64,000 nt of DNA from NCBI GenBank assembly GCA_964019165.1, contig OZ025271.1, positions 11,518,259 through 11,582,258 of the forward strand. Direction: 5' to 3'. A program made the translations under genes and the position numbers. Positions 12,030 through 27,040 of this stretch are shown here, piece after piece (the first letter of the stretch is position 1; every line of letters begins with the position of its first letter). The notes under the pieces are model-generated. The model searched no databases. It was not told where the DNA came from and saw nothing but the letters and a program-made list of their open reading frames with translations. The stretch comes from Mastigias papua (Eukaryota > Cnidaria > Scyphozoa > Rhizostomeae > Mastigiidae).

Positions 12030-13225
12030 ATATATTAAGAAACATTACAGGAAGGAAGTAAAGCGGAAATGAAACGACTGCCCAATTAGAAGCGATTATT
12101 ATAATAAAAATGAAATGATTGTCCAATCAACATCGATCATCTTAATAAAACATTACACTTAGAATATTTTCTATTTCATGCATTCTAATTGAAATGTCTA
12201 ATTGAGTTACTATTTCTGGAATAAAAGATAAATGTTGTTTATTCAGAGTCATGATGTGACACTGTTCTCGTAAACAGCTGGTAGACGATAAGATCTGTAC
12301 ATTTAGGGAGGATCAATGTCCGAAATCGGGTCTATTCAGTACGAAATCAATAGAATTAGAGACAATGGTGGTATATGGGTTTAATGTAAATCTTTATCAT
12401 TAATGCTAGTGATTATAATGATAAATTTAAACACTGGTTCACCAAATGTGACAGTGATTAAAAATAACATGATCAAACTTCGTAAGAATATTAAGAAAAT
12501 TACAGTCTCTTTAACTTGATTTGATCTTTAAAAAGATAAATATATGCCCTCCTATAACAGCACAAGTAAGTGATCTTTTGCAAAATCAAATTTCTCAGTG
12601 GTACTGAGGCAATCCCCTGAAAACCATTAGAACCTACTTGGTGAACGATAACCCCCAGTAATATAAAGAAATTTCATTGCTCCCTTTCTGACAGATACAT
12701 TATATTTCACTGTCACCTGTAGCTGTAGGTATAGTCAGAAAGGAATCAAGTAAATAACCATTAATTTAATAGTGCTAATTATTAAATTTACTATTTGACT
12801 TAAATAAATAAAGGAAGCTCATTGAAGTATACCAAAAGCTTTCTTGTCTGGCTTTCTTTTTGGGTCTTACCACGAAATAGTGTACTAGAAGTAGTGCCAC
12901 GTCCGTCACAATAACATAGACGAAAGGAAGCTACTTTTTTGAAACACATGTATTTGATATTTTAATTTATATTGGCTACAGTAAATAACACATCAATTAG
13001 CAAACAATTGCCTTATAAAAACATAGCTAATGCTTCACACTTTCCATTCTGCTCGCATCATTTCATAATAGAGAACAAGAACTTTGAGGCTTCGTAATCT
13101 GAGAATTTAGTCATGAAAAACTACCATTAAACTGTTACTGATACTACTTCTGACCTGTCTTCCAGAGTAGCCCTACTGAATATCTTTGCCTGTCATCAGT
13201 TACGCACTCAATAAGGTCTGAATAA
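12030..13225. other. No gene seen
   Basis: AT-rich. A diverged two-copy tandem unit of about 48 bp (aaatgaaa..aataaa) lies near 12066-12150. Nothing coding recognised. Confidence 0.45.
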
Positions 13226-13229
13226 ACAT

Positions 13230-13963
13230 CTTTCTCCTCTCTAGTGCCTACTGTAAACGATGCAAAATATTTCCCAAACATGAGTCTTAGACAAGCCTAC
13301 TTTCCAATTGAATTAGAGCCTGAAAGCTATTTCATAGAAAAATAATCTACACACGAAGGAATTTACTGGTAATGGGACTTAACTACTGTACATCTAGTAC
13401 AGCAGAAGTGTTCCAGAATATTTTACAGAAACCTGAGTGACATTCATGGAATCAGATATATTGCAGTCGCTATTATCATTTTTGGAAAAGATCAAAAAGA
13501 ACATGACCTTGCTCTTGAAGCTTGTCTCACACACCTCTCTGATCAAACTATAAAGGCCAAAAGTGGAAAAATGCAATTTTCTCAAATATGAAGTAAAATT
13601 GTAAAGCTTAATTTTCAAGGAAAGTAGGACAAGATCAGATTCTCACCGATGAAACTTCTTCTCAACATTCCACCGCCACAAAACACAGCTGAAGTGTGCA
13701 GTTTTCTAGTAATGGCAAATACTTACAGCAATTTTATTCCACATCATGCCACATTGGCCCAATCACTTTGAGACCTGACCAAGAGAAAAACCAGCTCTCC
13801 AAATGGGCAGTTGTCGATTAGCAAGCCTGTAGTAAACTTAAAAAGAAACTGGCACGAGCACCTGTTCTTGCATGCTTTTATACCCAGAAAAATACTGTAT
13901 TGATTGTAGATGGATCACAACATGTGTTAAGAGCTATTTTAGCTCAGAATGAAAGAAGGGATA
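13230..13963 (+). pseudogene. Decayed Ty3/gypsy reverse transcriptase (left half of outer element)
   Basis: Frame-shifting translation shows gypsy RT blocks in order: MSLRQAYFPIELEPESYF near 13280 (the LDL..AY.QI.L motif), IAVAIIIFGKDQKEHDLALEA near 13470 (the region of the catalytic DD box, here degraded), then FLVMANTYSNFIPHHATLAQSL near 13710 (thumb/connection). Many stops and frameshifts mean it is dead. The reading frame just before 13963 continues directly at 18783, after the inserted second gypsy element. Confidence 0.75.
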
Positions 13964-14100
13964 TGTAATGTTGTAATAATTTGCATATATTACCATAATT
14001 ATGGAATCTGCTTTATCAACCCGCCATGTGATTTTTAATATTAATAATGAGACTACTATGGTTGACACTGGTTGTGTATCTCGTGTCTAATTATATTATG
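13964..14100 (+). repeat. 5' LTR of nested gypsy element
   Basis: Begins TGTAATGTTG. The likely gag start ATG straddles its last three bases (14098-14100), so there is essentially no leader. The paired 3' LTR differs at about 8 of 137 sites. Confidence 0.85.
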
Positions 14101-14775
14101 AATCGCGACGAGGATCTAAGCATTGATTTAACCCTCTTTGCACCGTTCATGCCTCAGGCACTGCCTGCTTTTCCTTGTTTTGATTTGGATTCTGATTTAG
14201 CCAGTCTTGATTCGCGATGGGAAAAGTATATTCGTCGATTCGAAAATTTGCTTGTGGCAATCTACGTCAAGGACGATGCAAGAAAGAAGGCGTCACTTCT
14301 ATATTATGATGGTGAAAAAGCTCAAGACGTATTCGAAACATTTGTGAATCATGACCAAAGCACATTTCCAGAAAGGAAGAAAGCCCTAACAGAACATTTT
14401 CAGCCCAAACACAATCTCAGTTATGAAGTATTTAACTTTCGTAAAGCTAATCAGCACGAAGATGAAACCGTAGACCTGTTTGCCTTACGCCTCAGGGAGC
14501 TATCAGCCCATTGTGAATTTCATGATGTTGAACGCGAATTGAAAAGTCAAATAGAACTGGGCACTACCAACAAGAGAGTCCAAAGATATGCTTTTCGAAG
14601 CCCTGATCTTACGTTGGAGGACCTTCTATTGTACGCCAGGACCTTAGAGCACACCGCACTTCAAGCGAAGGACATTGAACACGCCCCTTCACCCCGCCAT
14701 GCTGCTGAGGTTCAGAAAGTCACGCCGTATGACAAGCCGTTCTCCACGCAAAGTCAAAAACGAAAGCCTTATTAG
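14098..14775 (+). pseudogene. Gypsy Gag (capsid region)
   Basis: About 225 residues, alpha-helical and acidic. It contains the typical gag capsid pattern: W..Y..RFENLLVA, then ARKKASLLYYDGEKAQDVFETF, then FRKANQHEDETVDLFALRLRE. The downstream zinc-knuckle and protease part is in another frame, overlapping from 14675; a frameshift (programmed or mutational) separates them. The ORF opens at 14047, but that start is within the LTR; the Met at 14098 is the more likely start. Confidence 0.75.
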
Positions 14776-15460
14776 CAGAGAGAAGTCTGCAGAAATGAAG
14801 TGCTCCAATTGTGGTTACAGTTACCCACATGTTACAAAGCCCTGCCCTGTCAAAGGAAAGCTGTGCAACAACTGTCAAAAGACTGGACATTTTATGCAAG
14901 TCTGTTGTTCTAAAGCTCCATGTGTGATCAAAGAAGTCGCATCACCCGAAACACGCCCTGAAACTTCTGACTCTGATGGCAGTCTATATGCAATCGATAG
15001 TGTCAATGCAGTTGGAAAACTACCCTCATTTAAAAGTATGGTTGCATTCACAGCAGTCAAAATCCCGTTTTACATCAACACTGGCAGCTCTGTGAACATT
15101 TTGGATGGTACCAAGTTTCAGAAGTTGTGCAGTCAGCTTGGAAACATTCAACTGTCAAAAGTCAAACTCAAGCTAAAAGCGTATGGAAACACGACCTTGA
15201 AGGTTATTGGAAAGTTTAGTTATGCAGTAGAAATTCGACACCCCCTGCTACCTCTCGAATTCTACGTTGTCGCTGGAAATAATGGATGCTTATTAAGTGG
15301 CGCAACTGCACTAGAAGCTCGATTATTGTCTGTTCCAAAGTCTGCTAATCAGCAAGCCTCCACACCCAATGCTGCGGTGCAAAAGGTGAAAGATATGAAA
15401 GAGAAAACCCCACAAGAGATTGCTGATACTCCAATAGTGCAAAAGGCAGCATTTTTCTGA
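14675..15460 (+). pseudogene. Gypsy nucleocapsid zinc knuckles and aspartic protease
   Basis: It begins with two Cys-rich knuckles (CSNCGYSYPHVTKPC and CNNCQKTGHFMQVC, the second a CX2CX4HX4C form) that bind retroelement RNA. The retropepsin follows, with its active site as NTGSS near 15080; the catalytic Asp of the canonical DTGS is replaced by Asn, so the protease should be inactive. The flap/C-terminal GATALEARLL-type region follows. It is out of frame with both gag and RT. Confidence 0.75.
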
Positions 15461-17165
15461 ATGTACCTCCACGTCTAGGTAAACTTTTAAATGATTATAA
15501 GCATATTTTTCGTGGCGTAGGAAAGTTGAAGGATTATCAACTTAAATTACACATAGACCAAAGTGTTGCACCAGTCAGTCAACCTGCACGCTGGGTCCCC
15601 TTTCCTCTAGGGATAGGTTAGCTAAGGAAATACAGCGTCTCGAGGATATGGGAATCATCGAAGATGCTATCGGGCCTACTCCATGGGTGTCACCTCTCGT
15701 GGTTTTTCCAAAACCCAAAGACCCTGAAAGTCTAAGAATTTGTGTAGACATGAGATGTCCTAATTTTGCAATTAGAAGAGAACCACATAACCCCTACTGT
15801 AGATGATTTTGTTCATGGACTCAATGGCGCAACAGTTTTCAGTAAATTAGATTTAACGTCTGCATATAATCAGATCGAGCTAGATGAACAATCTAGGTAT
15901 ATCACAACCTTTGCTACCTATGTTGGTTTGAAACGTTACACAAGGTTAAATTACGGTACAAATTCTGCAGCTGAGATTTTTTATAATCTTATAAGTCAGT
16001 TAATAAGTGATATATTGGGTACTTTAAACGTTGCTGATGATATTATTGTATTTGGAAAAGATTTGTCGTCTCATGACAAGGCGTTAAAGTTGCCTTTAGA
16101 CAGATTGTCAGAAAAATGGCTCACAGTAGATCCAAAGAAGTGTGTATTTTACCAGCACTCGATAGAATTTTTGGTTACGTATTTTCTAATAAGGGTATTA
16201 GTGCAAGTCCCAACAAAGTTCGTGCTGTAAAGGAAGCCAGTTCACCTAAAAATGTCACCGAAGTGCGCTCATTTCTAGCTTTAAATAATTATTGCGCTAG
16301 GTTTATACCAAATTATGCTACGCTAACTGCACCTTTGCGTCAGCTCACCAAAAAACACAGTCGATGGGAGTGGACAGAAACTTGTCAACTTGCCTTTGAC
16401 AAAATGAAGGATGCGCTTAGCAGTGAGACGGTCATGTGCTACTTTGATCTCAAGAAAGAGACCGAAAATTATCGTTAATGCATCTCCCGTTGGTCTTGGT
16501 GCAATGTTAATCCAACGTGACCTTAAAGCAGGTCAAGGTCAAGTTATTGCCTATGCATCTCGTTCATTAACAGTCTCTGAGAAACGCTATTCTCAGTTAG
16601 AAAAGGAAGTGCTTGCAATTGTATTCGGAATTGAAAGGTTTATGACTTACATTTATGATTGCAGTTTACACTTGTCACAGACCATAGACCGTTAGAGTAT
16701 TTGTTTAATAAAACATGCTCTAAGCCAAGCATGGGTGTAGAAAGATGGCGTTTGCGTTTGCAGCCTTATAACTTCATCGTTGTGTATCGCAAAGGCTCGC
16801 TCAATCTTTCTGATTACCTATCGCGACATCCTGTACAAGACACTTGTACAAGAAATCAAAGTATAGGCGAAGCTTTTGTTCAGTTTATTGCTAAAAGTGC
16901 GGTACCTAAAGCAATGAGCATAGAGGAAATCAAATCAGCCACTGCGCAGGATCACACTCTTCAAGATCTTAAGGAAATAATTGCGCATAATTCATGGCAG
17001 TTGCTTAACAATGCACAGCGTTTGCCTCCTACTGTAGATCTGCAGGAATTGCAAGCTTCATCGCGAGTAAAGCAAGACTTATGTGTCTCAAGTAATGGCG
17101 ACTTGATTTTGAGAGGAAATCGCATAGTTATACCCAAAGCGAAAGAAGTTTTAAAAAGAAGTTTT

Positions 17166-17170
<5 letters not shown>
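15461..17170 (+). pseudogene. Gypsy reverse transcriptase and RNase H, frameshifted
   Basis: RT blocks are spread over several frames: WVSPLVVFPKP near 15690, FSKLDLTSAYNQIELDE near 15840, and the catalytic VADDIIVFGKD near 16030. The connection domain (NNYCARFIPNYATLTAPLRQLTKK) is near 16290. RNase H follows (VNASPVGLGAML near 16480, ASRSLTVSEKRYSQLEKE near 16560, VTDHRPLEYLF near 16680). At least four frame changes or stops occur, so no intact pol polyprotein can be made. Confidence 0.8.
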
Positions 17171-18551
<1,381 letters not shown>

Positions 18552-18640
18552 GTCTAAAGTGCACTATATTTATATGATAGAAATCGTCTGAATAGATTTA
18601 TATATAATTCGAAAAGTGATTATTTTCTTTGGAAAATGAA

Positions 18641-18777
18641 TGTAATGTTGTAATAATTTGCATATATTAACATAATTATAGAATCTGGTTTATCAACCCG
18701 CCATATGATTTTTAACATTAATAATGAGACTACTATGGTTGACACTGGTTGTGTATCTCGTGTCTAACTACATTATA
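18641..18777 (+). repeat. 3' LTR of nested gypsy element
   Basis: The same 137-bp unit as 13964-14100, about 94 percent identical by eye. It is followed immediately by the GGATA target duplication. Confidence 0.85.
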
Positions 18778-19600
18778 GGATACAATTTCAAATTACTTCA
18801 TATGCTAGTAGACTCCTCACTTCAGTTGAGAGCAGATATTCACAGGCCAATCTAGAAAGACTTGCTTTAGTTTGTTGGATAGAGTGTTTTCGTTTAGTCC
18901 TACTAGGCAAAGAACTTGGTGTCATAACAGACCATACAGCCTTAGAGTCTTTCCTCATTAATCCACGATCCAAGCCACCGGCACCTGTGGTATGATAGCT
19001 ATTAAGACTTCCACCCTATGACTTTCATGTCATATACAAGAAAGAACTGGAAAATGAAGCTGGCACAATGAAGGTGATGATTATCTGAGCCGACACTTAG
19101 TCGCCCAGAACATCTCAAAAAGTGACGAAGAACAAATAGCTGAAGTATGTGTGAACTATGTCATAGATAAAACAGTTCCAGACACCACAACAATTGAAGA
19201 AATGGAAGATGCTACATTTACTGACCAAGGATTACAGAAAGTTATAATAGCCGTTTAATCAGGTATATTATAGTAAGCAAGAGAAAGAACTCCATCCATA
19301 TAAAACTGTGCAGATGAACTCACCATAAACACCACAAAAGATATCACTTTAAAAAGATGAAAATTGGTGATACCTAAAGGCCTACAGGATAGAGGAACAA
19401 AACTATAATGGGCGCCAAAAGTCTTGGAAAACCATGCTCCTTATATCTATATACTATCTACCCTCCCCCCCATATACAATGTTGTGGTATTGCTAGGAAA
19501 TGAATACATATTCAGATCTAAGTTGGACAAGTGCACAGCACACCCTGGAACATATGCTTCCTTCTTCTGAAAAAATTTACAGAAGGAGCTGGTATTGTCT
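18778..19600 (+). pseudogene. Decayed gypsy RNase H and downstream pol (right half of outer element)
   Basis: RNase H resumes at 18783 with ITSYASRLLTSVESRYSQ, LERLALVCWIE and VITDHTALESFL. Then the connector HVIYKKELENEAG near 19030 and pre-integrase-like sequence (IEEMEDATFTDQGLQKV near 19195). Several stops are present. It is the continuation of 13230-13963. Confidence 0.75.
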
Positions 19601-19726
19601 GAAAAGTTCAGGCGTCATGGATGTGAGATATTCGGTATATTCCATAGGCTTTATGCCTAGGGATTAAAGGACAGTCAAAGTGAGATGATAAAGTCAGTAA
19701 CTCAAAGCAAAACCCAATGATGTGCC

Positions 19727-19782
19727 GCCATCTGCCATCCGTCATCCGCCATCTGCCATCCGCCATCTGCCATCCGCCACCA
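19727..19782. repeat. CCATCTGCCATCCG minisatellite
   Basis: About four imperfect 14-bp units (CCATCTGCCATCCG). Confidence 0.85.
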
Positions 19783-19789
19783 AGTATGT

Positions 19790-21580
19790 AACACAAACAC
19801 ATGAAAATGGCGGGATAAACCACCACATTCATGTTTTGATGCATTGTGAACCACCAAATTTTCGGCTTGGCACTCTTGGAGATGATGCACTTATCCAGCT
19901 GAATCGTTTCGAAGTCGCTATCTGACTGCTGTTTATTATCAGACATTCCCCTGATTGTTTGAGAAATAATTTTCGTTATCACAAGCATCAATTGACCTTG
20001 AGGGAACACCACTGCGCCAACCATATTTACCACTTTTGTTCCTGATATTTATCGGTTATGTTGTCACTTTGTATCCTAATGTCTTACATGTATTTGTTGC
20101 ATTTTAAGCTTCCCTGTACTTTGTTTTTTCAGCAAAATCTCAGTAATCGTTTTTTAGATTTGCTTTGGTATGCATCAAACGAGGCCGTAGAATGATGCAA
20201 TTAAATAAATTTATGATATCCTTAATATGATGCTGTCCCCAATTTACCGCCAGACATTTCCAGGTGCATTCGATGGTGTTTTAACGCGGTTTGACAGTAG
20301 ATGGAATTGATACATGACATTGATACATTACATGCTAAATTGCCTCATTCCTGTGCTCTAGTAATCTTATTCAGATCCTTTGATTTATCTTTTCGCTGAT
20401 TCCTCTCTTGCTTGATTTTTGGCATTGGTTTCTTTTTTTATAGGAATGTTTTTCTACACGCAAACATAATCATCCTTCAACAGGGGCGAAGCTAATGTAA
20501 ATTCTTGGGAGTACACTACCATAATTTTGTTACGGTATTGTTATAGGATGCATGTACTCCAAACATCCAGTCTTCTATATGACATGGGGAGTTGTGAGAG
20601 GCTTGGTAGCTCTGGTTAGGGGTACAAGAAGATCCCCATGGTTTGGTCCGCCTTGATAGAAAATTTGCAACTTCACTCTCTAGATTGGCTAGAAATGCAT
20701 CTCACAGACGAGCATTTCGCTGATTACTATTATGCTTTGCAAAATTCTATTGCACCAACAGTAACTCTGCAGCTTCCAGGAACTTTTCCATTCGCTGACA
20801 GATGCTATGACTTTACCAATGACCTAAATATTGGGGGTGGTACCCCTTGCACTTTCTTTTGGTTACGTTCCTGCCAGTCAATGCATATTCTTCCATACTC
20901 TTAATAGTTTGAACACTTTGTTGTGGTAGGCTGTTTCTGTGAAGCATTGATATTCTCATTGCTGTCTGAGGAGCACTCGTATTCTGCTATACTTCTAATA
21001 TTCGTATCATGTGCAATAATAGCTCAATTCTTAAATCATTGACAACATCTTGTTTATTCATAGCAAACAGAACAAATGTAGAAATGACAACGAGGCACTG
21101 CAGGTTGCAGTATACATACACATCACTGAATATGGTCAAACTTTGGCTTGCAGCAGTCGAAGCTGACGTTTTAAATCCATTCAAGGTTTCAAAAGTTTCT
21201 CAGCAGTAATAAATGAGAAATAAACTGTGAAGAGCTTCCTTGATTTTGAGTTGATAACTGTTTATGGCAGTATCTAGAATGGTAAAAGAGTCTTCGCTGC
21301 TAAGTTGTTTATGGCAGTTCGAAGATGAGAGGTGATGTTAGTCAAGGTTTGACGTTAAACCGATCTAGGAAATATCTCGGCAAAACTTGAACACACAAAT
21401 TCGTCGAACTTGGTCAATATTTAACTCTTTGTTATTGAAGAGTTACCTTTGTATAATTGAGGTATACAAGTGAGAAACAATTAAATATTTGGAGCATGCA
21501 TATCTCCAGAATACGTATGCACAGGGTAGTATGAGAATTAGGTTAGCTTTATGGAAAATAGGCCTTTGTGGAAAATAGGT
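19790..21580. other. No assigned gene
   Basis: An 88-codon ORF at 20638-20904 has protein-like composition (SLDWLEMHLTDEHFADYYYAL), but I do not recognise it and it has no splice or neighbour support. Otherwise noncoding. Confidence 0.35.
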
Positions 21581-21584
21581 CAGC

Positions 21585-22015
21585 CACCTCGTATGTGCAA
21601 AAACAAAAATCTTAAGACGGATTGTGATTCGGCCATAGGAGAACACCTCATCAAAGGCCAGGATTTACCAAACATATACAGGTGTTGATTTTCGGGTTAT
21701 TGGACATGCAAGATTGTCCTTTCATTTACGTGCTTTTGAGGCGGTTTCCATTAAGACTCAAAAGCCAGTCTTGTGTAAACAAAACGAGTTCATTTTCTAG
21801 CTTAGATTCTTCAAGTAAACAATGGTGAATTGGTGCCCATTTGCCGTTCACAGTGCCAAATAGACGTAGTATGCATCACATCATCGAATCTGGCTACATG
21901 TTTTGCTTCACCTTTCTGTCATTATCCGACGTTTCGTACTCAAACGAGTGTCGGGCTAGAAAAGCTTTCAGTGTGCTTAAGGAATTTTTCCGCTTTTTCA
22001 AGTCATACTTTATAT
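21585..22015 (+). mobile_element. Penelope-like element fragment (GIY-YIG tail and terminal repeat)
   Basis: This copy has its coding sense on the + strand, opposite to most others. It begins with a degenerate end of the GIY-YIG domain (the CDSAIGEHLI motif near 21620; other copies read SDSAIGQHL). The terminal repeat follows, with a hammerhead-like block at 21935-21975. Confidence 0.7.
21935..21975 (+). ncRNA. Hammerhead-like motif, degenerate copy
   Basis: CGTACT, then CAAACGA (mutated from CTGACGA), stem II, AGAAAAGC, UUUC and AGTGTG. The spacing is identical to the other 41-nt copies. The mutated core predicts no catalysis. Confidence 0.45.
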
Positions 22016-22880
22016 TTTCAGAGCTTTCTTGAGAGGCCAATTGGGAATTTTTGTTGGCAAAGACAGAAAAAGTGGCTACTTTTGTTTCGTGAAAATTCAA
22101 CAAAATATATCCCTGAAGTAACACTAGGACTATTTGATTTCACCTGAACATTAGGGTCTGTAGACTGTAATAATAAGAAAGAAAGACGGTTCTGTGTCGA
22201 CCTTCTAAGGAATTTGAAGTTTGTTCTAGATAGCGAATGCTCGAGATAACAGATAGTCCATCCAGCAAAGTGAGTGGAAGTAGACAACTGTTCGAGCTTA
22301 TGAATGTCTGAGTTATTGGGCAATAGATTTATCGAATGCTAACTATTTTCTTAAACCTCTACAATTTTGTACAAATATAAAGATGGGAAGCTCTTCAATT
22401 CCCTTCCGAAACTAGCTGTATCCTCGGCCATGCATGACCAGATGATGAAGAGAAATTTTGAACATGAGCTTGAGCATTTTTTGACTTGCAATACTAGCTT
22501 AATTGAATAGGTGAATGCAAGAAGAAAACAAAACACATTCTCCTAGGTTTTTTTTGTATCAATGTCAATCTAAAACTCAACAAAATTCAATATTCTGTGC
22601 CATCCATAGCAGAAAAGGACATGACGTCATCTGGTTCTAGCTATGAACGGCACTTACAATTCCTTTAACAACAATCTAAGACAACAAAACAAAGAAAAAC
22701 AAAAACAACACAAAAACAAAATTTAAGAACTCTGTGAACTATGGCACCATCCCAATTTGACAGGTGCCAGCATGCGCCAGCCTGGGTGGTTGAAATTGAT
22801 TGAAAAGAAATTTGCACCGGCAAGGCCTGTGCCGGGATGGTTGAGATCTGGCTGTTGATGTGTGGTGCCATGATTCACAA
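22016..22880. other. No gene seen
   Basis: Noncoding. A short inverted pair (ATGGCACCA near 22741 and TGGTGCCAT near 22863) bounds a 130-bp stretch that could be a MITE remnant. Confidence 0.4.
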
Positions 22881-23021
22881 AGAGCTTACTTATGCCTACA
22901 ATAAATAAAAATATATAGCCGAATGAGCAGGGCCCAGGCCCAACTCAGCAAGCTACCCCAAGCAATACCCAGCCCACAGCACCCCGGCAACGGAAGCGGC
23001 AGCCCAAGGCCAAGGACGCCA

Positions 23022-24240
23022 TCAGCCCACAGGACCCCCGGGAGCTCTTTCTTTAAGCCTGTTCGTTGCCCTAATATATGCAATCGATGCCTCTAAAAGA
23101 ATTGGATTATCAGTTTTGTTGAGTGTTGGACTGCCATAAAGAATCAAATTTAGTAAGGCTTGGGAATCAATGTTACTTAAATCCATTTCTGGAAGGTGTG
23201 AAAGTCGTCCAAGGAGATCATTGCGCATCGGTACAAACAAAGGGCAGTGCAGGAAGAAGTGCGCGTTATCTTCAACTCCGGTAATGCAAGCATGCATCAA
23301 ACTCGGACACTGAAAATTATGTAGGAACATATGCTTGTTTAACGCACTAAATTCAAGTCTAAGCATTGTCAGTTGTTTTATACCGAGGGTATCGAATACT
23401 CCAAACAAGGAATTTTTCACCGGTCTTATAATGGCAAGCAATTTACGTTTGAATTCAGTTACTGAATTCAGAATTCAGAATCGTGTCTGTGAAAAGTGCT
23501 ATCACCATAGTCCAGATGTGGGCGAACATATAGCTTATAGACCTGATCAACGACATCTCGAGATACATATTTAGATAGATATTTTATCATTCCTATTCCT
23601 CGTCTAGCCTTCAAGATAGCCTGTCTAATATGACTTTTAAAGTCAAGCTTAGAGTCGAGAATTAGCCCAAGATGCTTGTGTTCGTCCTTCCTTGCAACTT
23701 GCGGGTACACGTGATATGATGAATAATGTGTCCAGTTAGCTGTATGATTGGCCACTTGGCACCTATTCACCATTGTTTACTTAAAGAGTACAAGTGAGAA
23801 AGTGAACTCTTTTTGTTTACACAAAACTGGATTTTGAGCCTTAATGTAAACTGATTCCAAAACACTTAAATCAAAGGGCAAGCAGGATTGTCCTTTCATA
23901 CTTTTCGCTTGCGTGTTATTCAAATTAGACAGGGTAAAAATATGCTAAGCATTATTATATTTGGACCTTCTAATGGTTATTGGCAGTATGTGATCTATTT
24001 TGCCTTGCAACTTCGTCCAACCCCAGATTCAAATATGGATGCTCTGTTTTAGTCCTTTTGACCGAAAAGATCACCTCCTCTGTTTTATCACAATTAACCT
24101 GCACATTCCATTGCCAAGCCCAAAGCCGTACTCTTTCTAGATCTTGATTAAGAGTCTCAGTAGCTTCATCTTTGTCCTTAACAACCGAGAAAATAGACGT
24201 ATCATCTGCGAAAAGCTTGATGTCATTCTCCTAGGTGATG
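23022..24240 (-). pseudogene. LINE ORF2 reverse transcriptase C-terminal part
   Basis: Three blocks. 24240-24014 holds the FADD motif and WQWNVQVNCDKTEEVIF; 23689-23468 holds KHLGLILDSKLDFKSHI and LYVRPHLDYGDSTFH; 23441-23022 holds the connection region (LFGVFDTLGIKQLTMLRLEFS) and a terminal H..HCP..R cluster. The protein would reverse-transcribe LINE RNA at a nicked target. A frameshift near 23460 and the PLE insertion disrupt it. The endonuclease and the first RT motifs are missing. Confidence 0.8.
23701..24002 (-). mobile_element. Truncated PLE fragment inserted in a LINE
   Basis: This 302-bp copy matches the segment of another PLE copy at 26722-27022. It is bounded by CCTTGCAACTT on both sides (23690-23700 and 24003-24013). 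Removing it restores the LINE reading frame across the junction (E-V-A-R-K). Confidence 0.8.
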
Positions 24241-25757
<1,517 letters not shown>

Positions 25758-25759
25758 TT

Positions 25760-26170
25760 CTAGCAACTATTTTGCTATAGGACCCTTGAACTGTGAATCC
25801 TCCTCCTTCCAGTCATATTAACAGACCTTCAGAATCAACAGTAAGCTATGCTGTCATTTTTTGATAATTCAGTGACTCACTCGTATGAAACTGTGATTTT
25901 CGTCTGGTTGCATTGGTTTTCATATTTACTTTGTACTACAGTACACTACCTTTTGATATATATGAAATATATTGTTGTAAGGTCATCCAACTTGTCAATT
26001 GGCTTATGCAGTAATTTATTTCTTGGGTGCGGTGTCGTACATTTGCAGACTTGTATGCATTTTTAACATTACATCTACCAATATATTGCCCAATATGTCT
26101 TTAGTTATACTCATACAATAAAACACTTGTTGTTAATTTCACGTCTTGGTATTTTTCATGTGTTACCAAT
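25760..26170. other. No gene seen
   Basis: Noncoding; probable intron sequence of the ZU5/UPA gene. Confidence 0.4.
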
Positions 26171-26176
26171 CCTTAG

Positions 26177-26226
26177 GATGCAAGTTTCCAGTCACTATAT
26201 GTAGAAGGTGATAAAGATGACACTGG
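26177..26226 (+). CDS. ZU5/UPA gene, short acidic exon before ZU5 domain 1
   Basis: Fifty bases encode DASFQSLYVEGDKDDTG between acceptor ccttag and donor GTAAAT. The exon ends in phase 2 (GG). The next exon at 28184 starts with a single C that completes a Gly codon, leading into KVQMKIEENG, a natural entry to a ZU5 domain. The phase match and acidic composition support it. Its short length keeps confidence moderate. Confidence 0.5.
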
Positions 26227-26587
26227 GTAAATATTGGAATTATTTTGTGCTACAATTTGTTATTATCTGCTCCATGCAGTTTTCAGCATGAATATAGTAA
26301 AATTCGATACAATTTCATATAGTTTTACTTTAGCTTGTTTAGGAGCAAGAGTTGAAGTATACATGTCTTCCACTTTCTTTCTATTACACCGAACGTAAGT
26401 TTTTCCATGAACAGCTCATCGACTGTAGTCAGAGGACTTATGTAAACTGTTAGCTTCACTTGCAACGTGAATTTCCTCAAGCCAGAGTTTTCACGTATGC
26501 TAATGATACTGTTATTGCCTTTGATGTGAGATATTACCAAGCAATAACAGATTTCCAATGGAAATAAAGAATTGTTCTTATAATTGA

Positions 26588-27040
26588 AAAGTCTGTTGGT
26601 ATTACAGAACTTCTCTACAGCACAAACTTAATCATACTGACAAGCTTTTCTCGTCCAACACTCGTTAGATTATGAAACGTCGGATAGCGACTGAAAGGTG
26701 AACCGAAATATATAGCCAGATGTGGGTACACGTGATATGATAAATAATGTGTCCAGTTAGCTGTATGATTGGCCACTTGGCACCTATTCACCATTGTTTA
26801 CTTGAAGAGTACAAGTGAGAAAGTGAACTCTGTTTGTTTACACAAAACTGGATTTTGAGCCTTAATGTAAACTGATTCCAAAACACTTAAATCAAAGGGC
26901 AAGCAGGATTGTCCTTTCATACTTTTCGCTTGCGTGTTATTCAAATTAGACAGGGTAAAAATATGCTAAGCATTATTATATTTGGACCTTCTAATGGTTA
27001 TTGGCAGTATGTGATCTATTTTGCTTTGGGGAAAGTAGTT
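26588..27040 (-). mobile_element. PLE terminal-repeat fragment (second subfamily)
   Basis: It begins with the shared gtctgttggtattacagaacttc block and a degenerate hammerhead block. After gaaagggcaagcaggattgtcc its sequence departs from the 60352 copy and matches the fragment at 23701-24002. It lies in an intron of the host gene. Confidence 0.7.
26633..26674 (-). ncRNA. Hammerhead-like motif, degenerate copy
   Basis: Minus strand: CATAAT, CTAACGA (core G replaced), GTGTTGGAC, GAGAAAAGC, and AGTATG closing stem I with one mismatch. The core substitution predicts inactivity. Confidence 0.4.

Larger units (their letters stand above)
22881..24240 (-). mobile_element. CR1/Jockey-like LINE 3' half, split by a PLE fragment
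   Basis: Minus-strand LINE remnant. The RT FADD box (LFADDTSIFSVV) lies near 24190-24216. Thumb-like sequence (KHLGLILDSKLDFKSHI) and the C-terminal zinc-like HFFLHCPLFVPMR block near 23240 follow. The GC-rich 3' UTR at 22920-23035 contrasts with the AT-rich surroundings. A 302-bp insertion (23701-24002) with an 11-bp duplication interrupts it. Confidence 0.8.

Noticed and set aside
19702..19925. ORFs on both strands across the CCATCTGCCATCCG units
   Set aside because: Minisatellite by-products.
21009..21209. Possible small CDS
   Set aside because: Short, overlapping an equally long ORF on the other strand, no recognisable motif.
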